Below the pieces are notes generated by a model. The model was given only the letters and a program-made list of their open reading frames with translations. It did no database searches and had not been told where the DNA came from. Position numbers and translations under genes: made by a program. A stretch of 64,000 nt of DNA from positions 111,001 through 175,000 of the forward strand of contig JAJOZX010009049.1 in the NCBI GenBank assembly GCA_023014485.1, written 5' to 3'. Of this stretch, positions 1 through 9,933 are shown piece after piece. Source of the stretch: Bathynomus jamesi (Eukaryota > Arthropoda > Malacostraca > Isopoda > Cirolanidae). How positions within the stretch are numbered: position 1 is the stretch's first letter; every line of letters starts with the position of its first letter.

Positions 1-117
1 CACTTCTAAAGTAAACTTAATGGAGGGGACTTGATCATTTAACTGAAGGAGGAAGCTATCCAGGTCACGATTCATGGGCCAGATACACAAAATATCGTCG
101 ACGTACCGCAACCAATA
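1..117 (-). pseudogene. Penelope-like element reverse transcriptase fragment
   Basis: Read on the minus strand, this stretch encodes LRYVDDILCIWPMNRDL followed by a segment ending VPSIKFTLEV. This is the catalytic YVDD block and following region of Penelope-like (PLE) reverse transcriptases, which copy element RNA at a nicked target. The reading continues off the left edge of the window. Upstream (above about 117) the sequence switches to plus-strand PLE endonuclease, so the RT is cut off on its N-terminal side and lies head-to-head with the endonuclease part. Its orientation relative to the endonuclease is wrong for an intact PLE. Confidence 0.8.
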
Positions 118-119
118 TA

Positions 120-520
120 ACAATATTGTGAAAAATATCATAGTAAAAAATAGCCCTACCAATAATTCAGGCATTATCTATAAAATTAGTTGTAAACAAT
201 GTGATTCCTTTTACATAGGTCAGACGGGAAAGGATTTGCACACACGTATAAAACAGCATCAATATTCCGTTAAAACAGGACAGTTGTCCAGTGCCCTTTT
301 TGTCCATTTGTCAGAGTTAGCCCACTGTATTGATTGGAATAATGCTTCAGTTTTATTCCATTCAAGCAACATTGTTAATAGAAATATTCTTGAGTCTGCC
401 ATTATCCAACTTTCAAATAACTTCAACATAAGCAAAGGTCTTTTTCAACTCGATCCTGTTATTTTGAATTCCTTTAAAACAGATTTAGATAAGAAGGGTA
501 AAACATTAAATCTTTGGTAA
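120..520 (+). pseudogene. Penelope-like element GIY-YIG endonuclease domain
   Basis: The translated frame has IIYKISCKQCDSFYIGQTGK, the GIY-YIG endonuclease signature of Penelope-like elements with its Cys-x2-Cys insertion. The expected Arg (TRIKQHQ) follows about 12 residues later and the conserved Glu (NILESAII) near the C-terminus. In PLEs this domain nicks the target DNA and lies C-terminal to the RT in the same protein. Here it stands alone: the RT fragment before it is on the opposite strand. An open frame starts at an ATG at 74, but the first 15 or so residues belong to the antisense RT segment, so that ATG is not a real start. The frame closes at 520 with a TAA. Confidence 0.85.
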
Positions 521-749
521 ACTTGTCTTCTACTTTATTAACTTTTAATTTGCATTTTATTTTTTTATATATCGAAACCTGACCATAGGCAGCAGTGTGT
601 TAAAACCCGGGCAGAGTTCCAGTATAAATTTGTATTTTTATAATCCATTTGATCTTGTGCTAAAAATCGATATTTTTCCTTACAAATCTGTACGCCTCAC
701 TGGTAATCCTTTAAGGTTTTAATTTTTAATTTTTTATTTTTACTTCTCT

Positions 750-757
750 GTTTATTG

Positions 758-790
<33 letters not shown>

Positions 791-819
791 TTGTATATAT
801 AGATATGTATGTATATATG

Positions 820-850
<31 letters not shown>

Positions 851-1324
851 ATGTATGTTATTTATTTTTTCTTTTTTTCTTTCTGTAACCTATATATAGG
901 CTTAACCTTTTTATGTACTTCAGTGTTCCTGAGGATGTCATTAGACGAAAGCGCTTGAGCACCATTTTGTGTTTCCTTTCCTTCGTGGTTTTATTCATCA
1001 TAAATATTTTTCACGTGTTACTTTCGTGAAATAATTTTCATATATATATGTATATATATGTATATATGTATATATATATATAATATATATATATATATTA
1101 TATATATATATTATATATATATATATTATATATACATATATATGTGTATATATATAATATATATATATAGTATTATACATATATATATATATAATATATA
1201 TATATATATGTATATATCTATGTATATAATATAATATCTATATAATCTATATTATATATATATACATATATATATATATATAATATCTATATATATATAT
1301 CTATATATATATCTATATATTACA

Positions 1325-1370
<46 letters not shown>

Positions 1371-1376
1371 GTGTGT
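750..1376. repeat. (GTAT)n and long (TA)n microsatellites
   Basis: GTAT-type and TG repeats occupy about 756-856. A long interrupted (TA)n tract with TATG and ATATC variants runs from about 1040 to 1368 and ends in (GT)n. It separates the Penelope remnant from the mariner that begins at 1386. Tyr/Ile-rich open frames here are repeat artefacts. Confidence 0.9.
921..962 (+). ncRNA. Hammerhead-like motif in the PLE 3' region
   Basis: Downstream of the GIY-YIG domain lies CTGAGGA (929-935, matching the hammerhead CUGANGA box), then a short stem TGTC-loop-GACG, then GAAA (947-950) and GCGCTTGAGC. Penelope-like elements are known to carry small hammerhead ribozymes in their terminal regions. The helix II closing pair is imperfect here, so the copy may be inactive. 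This is a motif match by eye, not a folded model. Confidence 0.35.
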
Positions 1377-1385
1377 GTGTGTATA

Positions 1386-2756
1386 CTAGGGGCACTCAAT
1401 ATATTTTTCCCCACCCTTTTTTCTTAGCTAAATAATAGGCCATGGGGCTGAAATGTCTTTTGGGCCGTAAGTTTGAACTTTCTGCGCTTTACATAACCGG
1501 ATTTTTCCAGTTTGAAACTCCCCTCCTTGTATAAAACTGCTTTCAGACGCACATAAAACCGATGGTTAACGCAGTTTCGAAAATGGCGTCTGACAGTGAA
1601 GTGCGTCGTAAACAGAGAGCTGTTATCGAGTTCTTACCGCAGAGAAGGAAACAATTGGAAATATTCACAAAAGTCAACAAAAGTTTACGGAGATGCTGCT
1701 GTTGATAGAAGTACAGTTGGACGTTGGTCTAAACGTGTGAGATCATCGGAGAGGGGGAGAGCCAGCCTCGATAATGAGCCACGCAGTGGTCGCCCGGCAT
1801 CAGCTGTGACATCTCACAATGTGCAACGTGCTAACAGCATCACTCGATAAAATCGGCGCGTCACATACAAAGAGCTATCACTGGAGCTAGGAATTAGTGA
1901 AGGAAGTGTGAATACGATAATTCAGCAAATGCGATATTCGAAAGTGTGTTCACAGTTTGACCCTCGCCAACTGACTGAAGATCACAAAGCTCAAAGAAAA
2001 GAAATTGCTTCTGAGTCGTTGGTTCGATACGAGACTGAAGGGGATGACTTCCTTTCACGAATTGTGACTGGGGATGAGACTTGGGTACACCACTTTGAAC
2101 CTGAAACGAAACGCCAATACATGGAGTGGCATCACGTAGACTCCCCACTCAAGAAAAAGTTCAAAATGGCTCCCTCTGCAGGAAAGGTTATGGCCACCAT
2201 CTTCTAGGACATGAAAGGGGTGATTCTGGTGGACATTATGAAGAAAGGACATTCAATCAACTCGGAGGCATATATTGATACCCTACAGAGACTCCAGCGA
2301 CGTATAAAGCGAGTTCGACAGGAGAGAACACTGGAAGACGTCCTTCTTTGGCACGATAACGCAACACCACACGACAGTTTGCAAACAAGAGATACCATCA
2401 CAAAAATGCGCTTGATTGTGTTACCCCACCGTCCATACAGCCCGGATCTGGCACCCTCAGACTTCCATTTGTTTGGGCCAATGAAGGATGCTATTCGTGA
2501 AAGAGAGTTTCAGTTGACGATGAGGTTGTTGAGGAGGTTAAGAGGTGGCTCCAGCGGAAGCTAGCGGACTTTTTACCAGCAAGGAATAAAGACCCTTGTT
2601 TCGAGGTGGAGGAAAGCCGTAGAAAAGAATGGAGACTATGTGGAAAAATAAAAACTTGAAAAAAAGGTATGTAACTACTTGTGTACAAAATTTTTGGAAC
2701 TTACAAAGAAACTTGGAAAGAAAAAAAAAAGTGGGGCAAAATATATTGAGTCGTCA
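1386..2756 (+). mobile_element. mariner (DD34D) transposon, copy 1
   Basis: The left end reads CTAGGGGCACTCAATATATT, preceded by TA. The right end at 2731-2751 reads GTGGGGCAAAATATATTGAG, an inverted match to the left terminal repeat. The last bases on the right have drifted, so that boundary is approximate. Between the ends lies a broken mariner transposase. A second copy with the same termini lies inverted at 16121-17333. Confidence 0.85.
1583..2640 (+). pseudogene. mariner transposase, frameshifted
   Basis: The ATG at 1583 begins MASDSEVRRKQRAVIEF, then a frameshift near 1640 moves the helix-turn-helix region to another frame (VYGDAAVDRSTVGRW, RSGRPASAV). In-frame stops follow after 1850 and near 2205. 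The catalytic triad is still readable: TGDETWVHHFEP (first Asp), LLWHDNATPH (second Asp) and PYSPDLAPSDFHLF (third Asp, 34 residues after the second). That spacing defines mariner DD34D cut-and-paste transposases. The enzyme would bind the terminal repeats and excise the element, but this copy cannot encode a complete protein. The C-terminal end is uncertain. Confidence 0.85.
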
Positions 2757-4106
2757 TCGTATGTTTATGTATGTATTACTAAAAGTAGCGTTCGCTCCTA
2801 TTCGGTGCCGTCTTTGGTATAGCTTCACGCCTACTTGCAAAACTGCTACTACTATCCTGTAGAAGATTTTTTAAGGGTTCGGTTTTGGTTAGGTTAACCT
2901 CGTTGCTGTTCCGTGCGTTGGTCTCTCTTCATACGAAGGTCAAGGTCTAGACCTCTACGTCTGGCTTGGTGGAGGAGCGAGTTGCTCTCTTGCGCTCTCT
3001 ACCGCACATAGCCAGATACATCCGGCTCATCTGGTACCGTCCTGAGCCAAGCATCTATTCTTTTCTTGAAGACTTCAACTTTGACTCCTGTAACATGTCT
3101 GAGGTCCTTTAGAAGCTGTTAAAAAAGTCTTGGCACCCTAACAACCAAACTATTTTCCTTCAGTGTTGAGGAGGTCCCTTGTCGGGCCTTTAATATGGGA
3201 ACGCTATACATCCTGCCTTTCCTATTTTCCCGTGTTGTTTGAATGGTAATTGGGATTAGTTTGAGGTTTGGTACCAGTTTTTCGATCATTTTCCATATGT
3301 AGATTATGGTGTACCCCTCTCTGCTTCTTTCCAGGGAATTCAAATTTACTTTACGTAGTCTTTCTCAGTAGTTGAGCTCTTTGCAGCCATCAATCTTTGC
3401 TGTGAAATGCCTGATTTTCTTCTAGTCTATTAGTTTCTTTCTTTTTATATGGGGACGTCAAGACTGAGCAGTATTCAAGTTTTTGTATAATCACTGGTTT
3501 TAGCAGGGAAATCACTTCTGTCTTGTCCCTTCTTTTGAACGTTCTTAGTACCTGTCCCGCGACTCTTTTTTTTGTTTCGAATTTCGCATCATCGGTCATT
3601 ATTACCCCCACATCGATCGCTTTCGTGTTTCTCTGAATTTCCTGTCTATCTGGAGCATAATATGCAGTCTGTTTAAGTTCCTCTTTTCTACCATATCTCA
3701 AGAGCTAAAATTTCTCGGTGTTAAATGTCATGTTGTTGTCTTCTGACCATTTATATATTTTGTTCGTGTCCCTCTGTAAGGCCTCCACTTTATTTACATT
3801 GCTGATTTTTCTGCTGATCTTTGTATCGTCTGCAAAGGATGTTACTATACTGTTGCTGTTTACTCCGCTGTCTGTGTCTGTTCGCATGATAATGAACAGC
3901 AGTGGGGCCAGTACTGTACCTTGTGGTACTGAGCTGCGTACTTCCGATTCTGATGATGATATACCTTGAATTTTGACGACCTGTAGACATTCTCTGAGGA
4001 AGTTGTAGATCCATTTTCCCACTTTACCTGTTATTCGCATATATTTCATATTATGGACTATTATTCCGTGATCATATTTGTCGAAAGCTTTAGCAAAATC
4101 TGTGTA

Positions 4107-5325
4107 CAGGGTGTACATAAAGTCAGGATCTATTTTTGTGAAGCACTTGGAAATTATATGGAATTCAATCATAAAATGATAAAGTGGTAACATTTATTAA
4201 ATAATTAAGAGTAGGATTCGACGTGACGCCCATCAGTATCCCTGCACAGCTCAAATCGTTCCGCAGCATTTCTAAACACATTCTGGAGCATTTGCGGGGT
4301 TATGTTATCTGCAGCAGTTCGTATACGTGTACGTAAGTTTTCAAGACTCGTAATCTTCGTCTGATAGACGTGCGATTTGATAAAGCCCCATGCAAAGAAA
4401 TCTAAAGGGGTTAAATCTGATGATCTCGCTGGCCAAGGTCTGTTGCTTCCGCATCCGATCCAGCGATTTGGAAAACGTCCATTTAGATAATCCTGAACAA
4501 TTTTGGCATAGTGACAAGGAGCACCATCATGCTGATAGACGACGGTACTAACAATCCTATCCCCAATCAGCTGAGGTTCAAGGAATTGCTGCAACATGTC
4601 CAGATAAATAAGCCCCGTAACTGTAGCTTCAGCAAAGAAAAAAGGACTATAAACCTTACATTTTGTTAAACCTATCCAGACATTAACTTTAGGCGAGTCT
4701 CTTTCCCAATTTTGGACGAAATCATTCGGTCTTTCATCTGCCCAAATTCGACAGTTATGGCAATTTACTTTTCCACACGTATGGAAAGTGGCTTCATCAC
4801 TAAAGAGAATGTTGTCCATTAAATTATCACTCCAGATTTGTTCTACGAGATCAGCACACACAGCACTTCGTCGAGGGAAATCTTCCTCATGTAAATCATG
4901 TAAAACCTGCAAATGATAGCTTTTCTTCTGCAAATTAACTTTCAGAATTTTGTGCACAGATGACGTCGGGAGGCCGAGTCTGTGTGATGCAGCACGAACG
5001 GACGTACGTGGCTCCTCAGTGATAATTCCGCGTACTGCATTCACGGTAAGATCTGACATACACGGTTGTCCTGATCTTGCTTCATCATTTACAGATCCCG
5101 TTCGTTTAAATTTGTTCACCAATTTTCGTATTGTCTTGTCTATTGGCCCCGGTTTATGAAATCGCCTTCTAAACTTCCCTCTGATGTCATTGTATTTCTT
5201 TCCCTCGATTCGCCAAATTACTATTGCCACACGCTCTTCTGTATTCATTCTAAGGGTTTCTGAAAAGAAAAATAGAAAAAAGTAATTATTTCACAAAAAT
5301 AGATCCTGACTTTATGTACACCCTG
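4107..5325 (-). mobile_element. DD41D Tc1/mariner-superfamily transposon, apparently complete
   Basis: Perfect terminal inverted repeats of about 36 bp (4107-4142 and 5290-5325) begin CAGGGTGTACATAAAGTCAG. They are flanked by TA on both sides (4105-4106 and 5326-5327), the expected target duplication. The 1,219-bp element carries a single uninterrupted transposase ORF and sits inside LINE A copy 1. Perfect ends, an intact frame and a clean target duplication indicate a recent insertion. Confidence 0.95.
4205..5248 (-). CDS. DD41D transposase, intact ORF (347 aa)
   Basis: This cut-and-paste DNA transposase of the IS630/Tc1/mariner superfamily starts at MNTEERVAIVIWRIEGKKYN. Paired helix-turn-helix segments occupy roughly residues 1-110 (TIRKLVNKFKRTGSV, TSVRAASHRLGLPTSSVHKI). 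The catalytic residues are SDEATFH (first Asp), QHDGAPCHY (second Asp) and SSDLTPLDFF (third Asp). I count 41 residues between the second and third Asp, so it belongs with DD41D transposases rather than mariner DD34D or Tc1 DD34E. The length is usual for the family and there is no internal stop. It fills most of the element between the inverted repeats. Activity cannot be judged from sequence alone. Confidence 0.92.
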   Translation of the reverse strand: MNTEERVAIVIWRIEGKKYNDIRGKFRRRFHKPGPIDKTIRKLVNKFKRTGSVNDEARSGQPCMSDLTVNAVRGIITEEPRTSVRAASHRLGLPTSSVHKILKVNLQKKSYHLQVLHDLHEEDFPRRSAVCADLVEQIWSDNLMDNILFSDEATFHTCGKVNCHNCRIWADERPNDFVQNWERDSPKVNVWIGLTKCKVYSPFFFAEATVTGLIYLDMLQQFLEPQLIGDRIVSTVVYQHDGAPCHYAKIVQDYLNGRFPNRWIGCGSNRPWPARSSDLTPLDFFAWGFIKSHVYQTKITSLENLRTRIRTAADNITPQMLQNVFRNAAERFELCRDTDGRHVESYS

Positions 5326-6269
5326 TATATGATGACATAATTGTCATTGCCTTCCAGTACATCTAGGATATTGTTGTAGTGTTCTATTAGTTGTGATAGG
5401 CATGATTTACCTGATCGGAATCCGTGCTGATTTTCGTTGAATTTTTCCAGTGTCTCCAAACAATCGTAAATTTTCTCTAACTATTCTTTCAAATACTTTT
5501 GTGGGGTGGTCAATGACACTGGTCTATAGTTCTTTGTTTGAGATCTATCCCTTCCTTTATATATAAGGACAATGTTTGCGCTTTTAAAGATGCTCGGTAT
5601 TCCCCCATTGTCTAGGGATCTTCTCCATATCCAGTATAGGGTGTTGCTATTTCATTTTTACAGTTTTTAATCAATAACGCGTTCCATTTGTCCGCACCTG
5701 CAGCTGAATGTGGCTTTATTTGTCCTATAGCTCTCGCTACATCTTCTTGGATAAAATCAAAGTCTATTATACACTCTCCTTGCAATTTCTCCTCAAAGAA
5801 TGCATCTGTGTCAGATATCGCTTTGTCACTTTTTGGGGTACTGAAAACTGATTCATAATGGGCTCTCAATGTTCCAGATATTTCTTTTGGATCGTCAGTT
5901 AGTTCATTATTTCTCTTCCTTAAGGGCCGAATAGCGCGTTTTTGTTTTCCTTTTCGCATAACTACAGAAGTATTTTGGGATTTTCCTTTGTTGCTTCTAT
6001 CGACTTTTCCTCTTCCCTCTCTGTATGGTCCTTAATCAGGTTTGTATTTCCCTGTCGATATCCTCCAATTTTTCTTGTATTACTTTCCTGGCATTATCTC
6101 CGCAGTTGGCTAACTTCGCCTCCACTCTCTTTCTTTTGCAGAATATTCTTCTCTTTTGCCTATCTAGCCAGCTCCTCTTTCGTTTTGGCTGTGATTTCGG
6201 AGCATATTTTTGTAAAATTCTCAGCGTCTTTTCTTCCAAGGTTGTTAGCATTTCTTCAGTTGTTTTATT

Positions 6270-6618
6270 CTCTAAAACTGTTTCCACTCCATTTGAGCCA
6301 TGTGCGATCTGATTGCTTCCCAATTTGTAGTCTTGGAGTTTAAGTTAAAGACCCCAAATTTGCTTCTTTCCTCAATATGTTTATTGTCTTTTAATGTTGT
6401 AGTCATATTTGTTGATATCTCGATTAAGTTGTGGTCTGAGATAATGTTTGGGGTTATTTTTATATCAGGAATCAAGTTCATGTTATTCGTGAGTACCAGA
6501 TCTAGGCAGTTATTTTTGCTGGTATTTTCTGTTCTCTTTTGTCAGCATAAACTCATTTGTGAGAGCCATCAACCTTCTTGCTTGTTCTTGGTCTTCTCTT
6601 GTGCCCCCCTTGTCCTGG

Positions 6619-6702
<84 letters not shown>

Positions 6703-7390
6703 CTATCCACATTTTGTATTTTATAAATGGGAAGTTAGTCTCCGCAGATCATTATATTGGGGGATGGGAGGGTTTATGGCCTTTATTAGCTTTCTGATAT
6801 CATCAATGGCCTCCGAAAATTTTTCGGTTGGGGTGTTTCGAAGTCTATAGATGACTATCAGTATCACGTTTAGTTTTTCTATTTTCACTGCTAGGAGTTC
6901 CACAAAGCTGTTTGATTTACTTATTACCGTCTCTGTCATATGCCCTTCACGTACATATATAGCACAGCCACCTTTACGTCTCGTTGTTCTATCCGCTCTT
7001 AGTAAGTTGAAACCCTCTATATTTATTTCTTTCTTATCAATACAATGTTCGCAGTTTTCACAATTTCCTTGGCAATCCTTAAGATGAATTTCTGTTAGGC
7101 ATTCGATGTCCGCCCTTGTTTTCGTCCATAAATCCTTTCAGGTACGAAACTTTGTTGAGTGATTGGTTTGGTCTTATTCCTTGAATATTAGCCAGAACAA
7201 TATTTATGTTCTTCGATTTTCGTTGCCCCTCGTGCATTTCAAGTTCGTTTTCCTTCGGTTTCGCTTGTTTCGTTGCCCTATGATCCCCCGAGAGAGATCC
7301 GTTTCCGCCAGCCTGTTCTGGTAGCTTCTTGCCCGGAAGCGGTTTGGCTCGGGGGTTTCCAGCTGTGTAACTGCATGCGTTGGATGACAT
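6270..7390 (-). pseudogene. LINE A ORF2: apurinic-type endonuclease domain
   Basis: The minus-strand frames carry NINIVLANIQGIRPNQSLNK (7079-7390), the N-terminal motif of LINE endonucleases. An internal block follows (ILIVIYRLRNTPTEKFSEAI, 6721-6939), then IISDHNLIEIS (6272-6481), the C-terminal catalytic SDH motif. This domain would nick target DNA to prime reverse transcription. A (TA)n expansion at 6619-6701 and several indels break the frame. ORF1 lies directly upstream and the RT directly downstream, as expected for one LINE. Confidence 0.8.
6619..6701. repeat. (TA)n microsatellite inside LINE A
   Basis: About 80 bp of uninterrupted TA within the endonuclease-coding part of LINE A copy 1. 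It breaks the reading frame between the two halves of that domain. Confidence 0.95.
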
Positions 7391-7462
7391 TTAGCAGCCG
7401 TATCGTGTCTGCAATATTGAAAAAAAACTGTTTCGCTTATTGTGTTCCTATTGTTATTCCTA

Positions 7463-7922
7463 TTATCCTTTAAACTTTGTCCTTTGTCCTTTGGGTTCGT
7501 CGGGAGATGTTGATAGTAGCATTTTTTCCGTATTTGCAGGTTTCAAATTTCGCGGAAGTCCTGCAGATGTCTGGGTGGTAGAATTTGCATCGGTCTCCAA
7601 ATTTACAATGACCATTATTATAGAAGAAATTGCATATTGGGGGATGTTCATATATACATTGTCCTCTTTTAAATCTGCAATTATCTTTTAAATAATATCT
7701 GCATATAATTCCTTCCCCATATTCACTCGAGGCCTTTGTGTTTTGCTCCTGATTGGGGTCCCCAATGAGAAGCAAAACACAAAGGCCTCGAGTGAATTTG
7801 GGGGACAGTTCCACTCCGTTTTTTTTATTTCCCTCTTGTCTTTTCCTATTTGTACTATTTGTGTTAATGTCCTTCGTTACCCTCATACTGTCTGTTGTCT
7901 TTATACTCTCTTTCGCCTGCAT
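7463..7922 (-). pseudogene. LINE A ORF1: CCCH zinc-finger region
   Basis: On the minus strand the frame shows ICRYYLKDNCRFKRGQCIYE followed by H (C-x7-C-x6-C-x3-H), then ICNFFYNNGHCKFGDRCKFY followed by H (C-x8-C-x5-C-x3-H). A third, broken finger follows (ICRTSAKFETCKYGKN). CCCH fingers usually bind RNA, so a nucleic-acid-binding ORF1 product of the LINE is the natural reading. It lies between the PHD-like segment at 8077-8301 and the endonuclease of ORF2. A short inverted duplication at 7721-7797 falls inside it. I treat it as part of the LINE, not a host gene. Confidence 0.7.
7721..7797. repeat. Perfect 27-bp inverted repeat (hairpin) in LINE A ORF1
   Basis: The arms at 7721-7747 and 7771-7797 are exact reverse complements; the left arm starts ATTCACTCGAGGCCTTTG. 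The 23-bp centre itself contains ATTGGGG/CCCCAAT. It looks like a local inverted duplication of ORF1 coding sequence. Confidence 0.9.
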
Positions 7923-8069
7923 GGTTTCGGCCTCGTTGTGTGACGGTATTTGATTTTTTTTCTACTTCGTCTTTCTTCGTTTCTTCTGTTTCCCTCTGTT
8001 CTCTATTCCCATTTTCCTCTTGTATTTTCTTCTCGTAGTCTCTTTCTGCTTTATACCATAAAAGAGTTT

Positions 8070-8301
8070 ATTTCGGTCATACAGTTTTCGCAGAAAAAAT
8101 TTTCCCATTAAGTTGCTTCGCGTTCGTTTTGAGGGAGATTTTTTCATCTTCCCATTCTAGGCATCTAAAATAAAAAAGCAGCTGACAGAGATTGCACCTC
8201 ATCGCCTTTGTGGTATCCGCAATGATGTAACAAATGAGGCAGAGTTGCAGAAATTTATTTACCATTTCCATGTTACTGATAGAGGGTAGCCGCTGGTGCA
8301 C
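8070..8301 (-). pseudogene. LINE A ORF1: PHD/RING-like zinc-finger segment
   Basis: The minus-strand frame starting at 8301 reads MHQRLPSISNMEMVNKFL, then CLICYIIADTTKAMRCNLCQ and LLFYFRCLEWED. The Cys-x2-Cys ... Cys-x2-Cys ... Cys pattern and the final Cys-Leu resemble a degenerate PHD finger. The His expected before the last Cys is replaced (FYFRC). PHD-like fingers occur at the start of ORF1 in several arthropod LINEs, and the CCCH fingers follow about 150 bp later in the same orientation. A basic lysine-rich linker (GKQKKRRKTK, 7962-8147, other frame) lies between. Confidence 0.5.
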
Positions 8302-8689
8302 AAAATTGACTCAAAAAGGGTATTATGGGAAGTATTGGGTGGGGGTTGACTCAAGCTGAGTGAGGGAAGGTATTCTCCGTTACTCCGGAGGATCGGGGAT
8401 GTGGCACGCTGTATACTTCACTGATTGGTGCTCGCGACTGTGGCCGCGGGGGATAATGGAGGGGTATTTGTAGGAATTTCGATAGGCAGCTAATTTCTTT
8501 CACAACGAAACACTTGGAGAAATGCTGTAGATTAATTCGTTTCGTTTTTTTCTTTTTTTTTTTACATATGCCGCGATTTTTACTTTTTAAAAAGAAATAC
8601 CACTCACAATACTTTTTATAAAGAAATATCACTCACAATATGAACACTGTGCACTATGAATTAACTCTCTCTATATAAGTATATATTTT

Positions 8690-9000
8690 CGACACATTCT
8701 TATTCTTTTTCAGTCCAACTCTCTAACGTAAAGGTTAATCGGTATTTTCAATTTTTTCATCTATTCAACTCTGGAACACGCTTCCTGAATCCATCTTTTC
8801 CCGTCTGTAACCTCCAATCTTTCAAACGCAGAGTGTCCATGCATCTCGAAAACCCTGGACCATGATTTTGGCTCCCTTCTTCCTCTATGGGGAGGGGACG
8901 TTTTTGCGGGTGTTCACCTTTGGCCTCTCCTTCCTGTGTATATACTTCATCTGGTTTCCAAGCAGCAATCAATCCGCCCCAAACTGAGGTAAAACTAATT
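8690..9000 (+). pseudogene. LINE 3'-end fragment (RT C-terminus)
   Basis: The plus strand, over two frames, reads QLWNTLPESIF and then PVCNLQSFKRRVSMHLENPG. LWNxLP ... NLxSFKxRVxxHL is the usual C-terminal tail of many jockey-, CR1- and Rex-type LINE reverse transcriptases. Only about 100 codons are present, with one frameshift. No 5' part is nearby, consistent with 5' truncation on insertion. Confidence 0.5.
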
Positions 9001-9925
9001 TAAGTACCGAGTTGTGCATAACCTTTTGCTAGGGGGATACAAACTTTACTGGACTGCCAAAATAGTTATGTTACACATATTTTAATCAATAATTTCATTA
9101 TGATTTCGTATCAATAAATGAAGGTGACAGTGGCTGGTGTCGTTGGAGATAGTGAAAAACAAGGTGTGGTGGACAGAATTTGAGCAGATACCTATCGAGG
9201 AGCAATGGAAGCAGATGCAACTTTCATCAATCGGAAGTGGATAGCCCAAAAACTTCATCGTATTGAAAGATGGTGACTGACATTTGGAAGAAGGGATACG
9301 TCTCGTGCCACTAAAAGTAATGGCCAAAGGCAACGAAGCTGCATTCAAGTTGCCAAACTCATCATGGAGAGATGAAAGAAGGCTTCAAGGATTGAAACCT
9401 TTGCATTTGATCCCAAAGCCAATGATATCCATCAATCTACTTTTACTTTGCGATTATCTGTGTCTGTGGGATGTCTGCAGGAAAAACATTTCTCCCGTAC
9501 AACGTTTTAGCTGACGTCCTCTGCTCTCACAGAACTTCACCTTCAGTTTCCTTCTGAAAAAGAAAAGGTTTAGATAACACCTTGACGCACTATAAATGTG
9601 TTAAATATAATTACCTCCCCCCCCCCAATAATTAATTATTGAAGTGTTTGCCGCCAGAAAGAGGCAAATGAGGGCATTTAATCCAATTTCCAAAAACTCT
9701 TCCATTGTAAATTTAATCTTTCCATTTTCATTTTGTTTTCATACCGTATTCTCAGTAACACTGTAAAGATTAAAGTTATGCGTTCGAATTTCGGACTTCA
9801 CACTTTATTTATGAAGTCTGTAGGCCGACTCATAAAATGTTTCTGGTCAGAACTAGGCCAGATTCCGTGTTAAGCAGTTGGACGTTCGAAAGTATGTGAT
9901 GTGAACCATGTCCATCTCCATGCAA
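9001..9925. other. No recognised gene
   Basis: An open frame at 9284-9514 (plus) and short frames around 9120-9470 contain phrases such as MEADATFINRKWIAQKLHRI, but I cannot assign them to a family. A poly-C run lies near 9617-9627. The rest is AT-rich without structure that I can see. Confidence 0.5.
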
Positions 9926-9933
9926 CAGCTTGG

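Larger units (their letters stand above)
2897..6335 (-). pseudogene. LINE A ORF2: reverse transcriptase and C-terminal region
   Basis: Reading from 6323 downwards on the minus strand: a basic linker (RKRSWLDRQKRRIFCKRKR), then NELTDDPKEISGTLRAHYESVFSTPK at 5612-5959, a conserved pre-RT block. The RT palm follows at 4193-3705 with YTDFAKAFDK (motif A), SSVPQGTVLAPLLF (motif B) and SFADDTKISR (FADD catalytic box). The thumb region (GVIMTDDAKFE, RVAGQVLRTFKRRDKT, LEYCSVLTSPYKK) lies at 3701-3390. The protein would copy LINE RNA at a nicked chromosomal site. The frame is split by the DD41D element between 4107 and 5325 and by several indels. Confidence 0.85.
2890..8400 (-). mobile_element. LINE (family A, jockey-like) copy 1, interrupted
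   Basis: A nearly full-length non-LTR retrotransposon on the minus strand. Its 5' part (about 8300-7463) is ORF1 with zinc fingers, and its 3' part (7390-2900) is ORF2 with endonuclease and reverse transcriptase. The 3' end near 2897 starts with AACCTCGTTGC, which matches the end of the copy at 62738-64000. The element is split by a DD41D transposon (4107-5325) and by a (TA)n expansion (6619-6701). Many frameshifts show it is dead. The 5' boundary is a guess based on the start of ORF1 and a GC-richer stretch before it. Confidence 0.8.

Noticed and set aside
998..1180. Tyr/Ile-rich open frames over TA tracts (also at 6510, 17324, 54579, 56522 and elsewhere)
   Set aside because: They translate (TA)n repeats and have no coding character.
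1583..2640. A host SETMAR-like gene
   Set aside because: The similarity is to the mariner transposase alone; there is no SET domain, the frame is broken and terminal repeats with TA are present.
7463..7922. A host CCCH zinc-finger gene
   Set aside because: It lies in the right place and orientation to be ORF1 of LINE A and has no intron/exon structure of its own.
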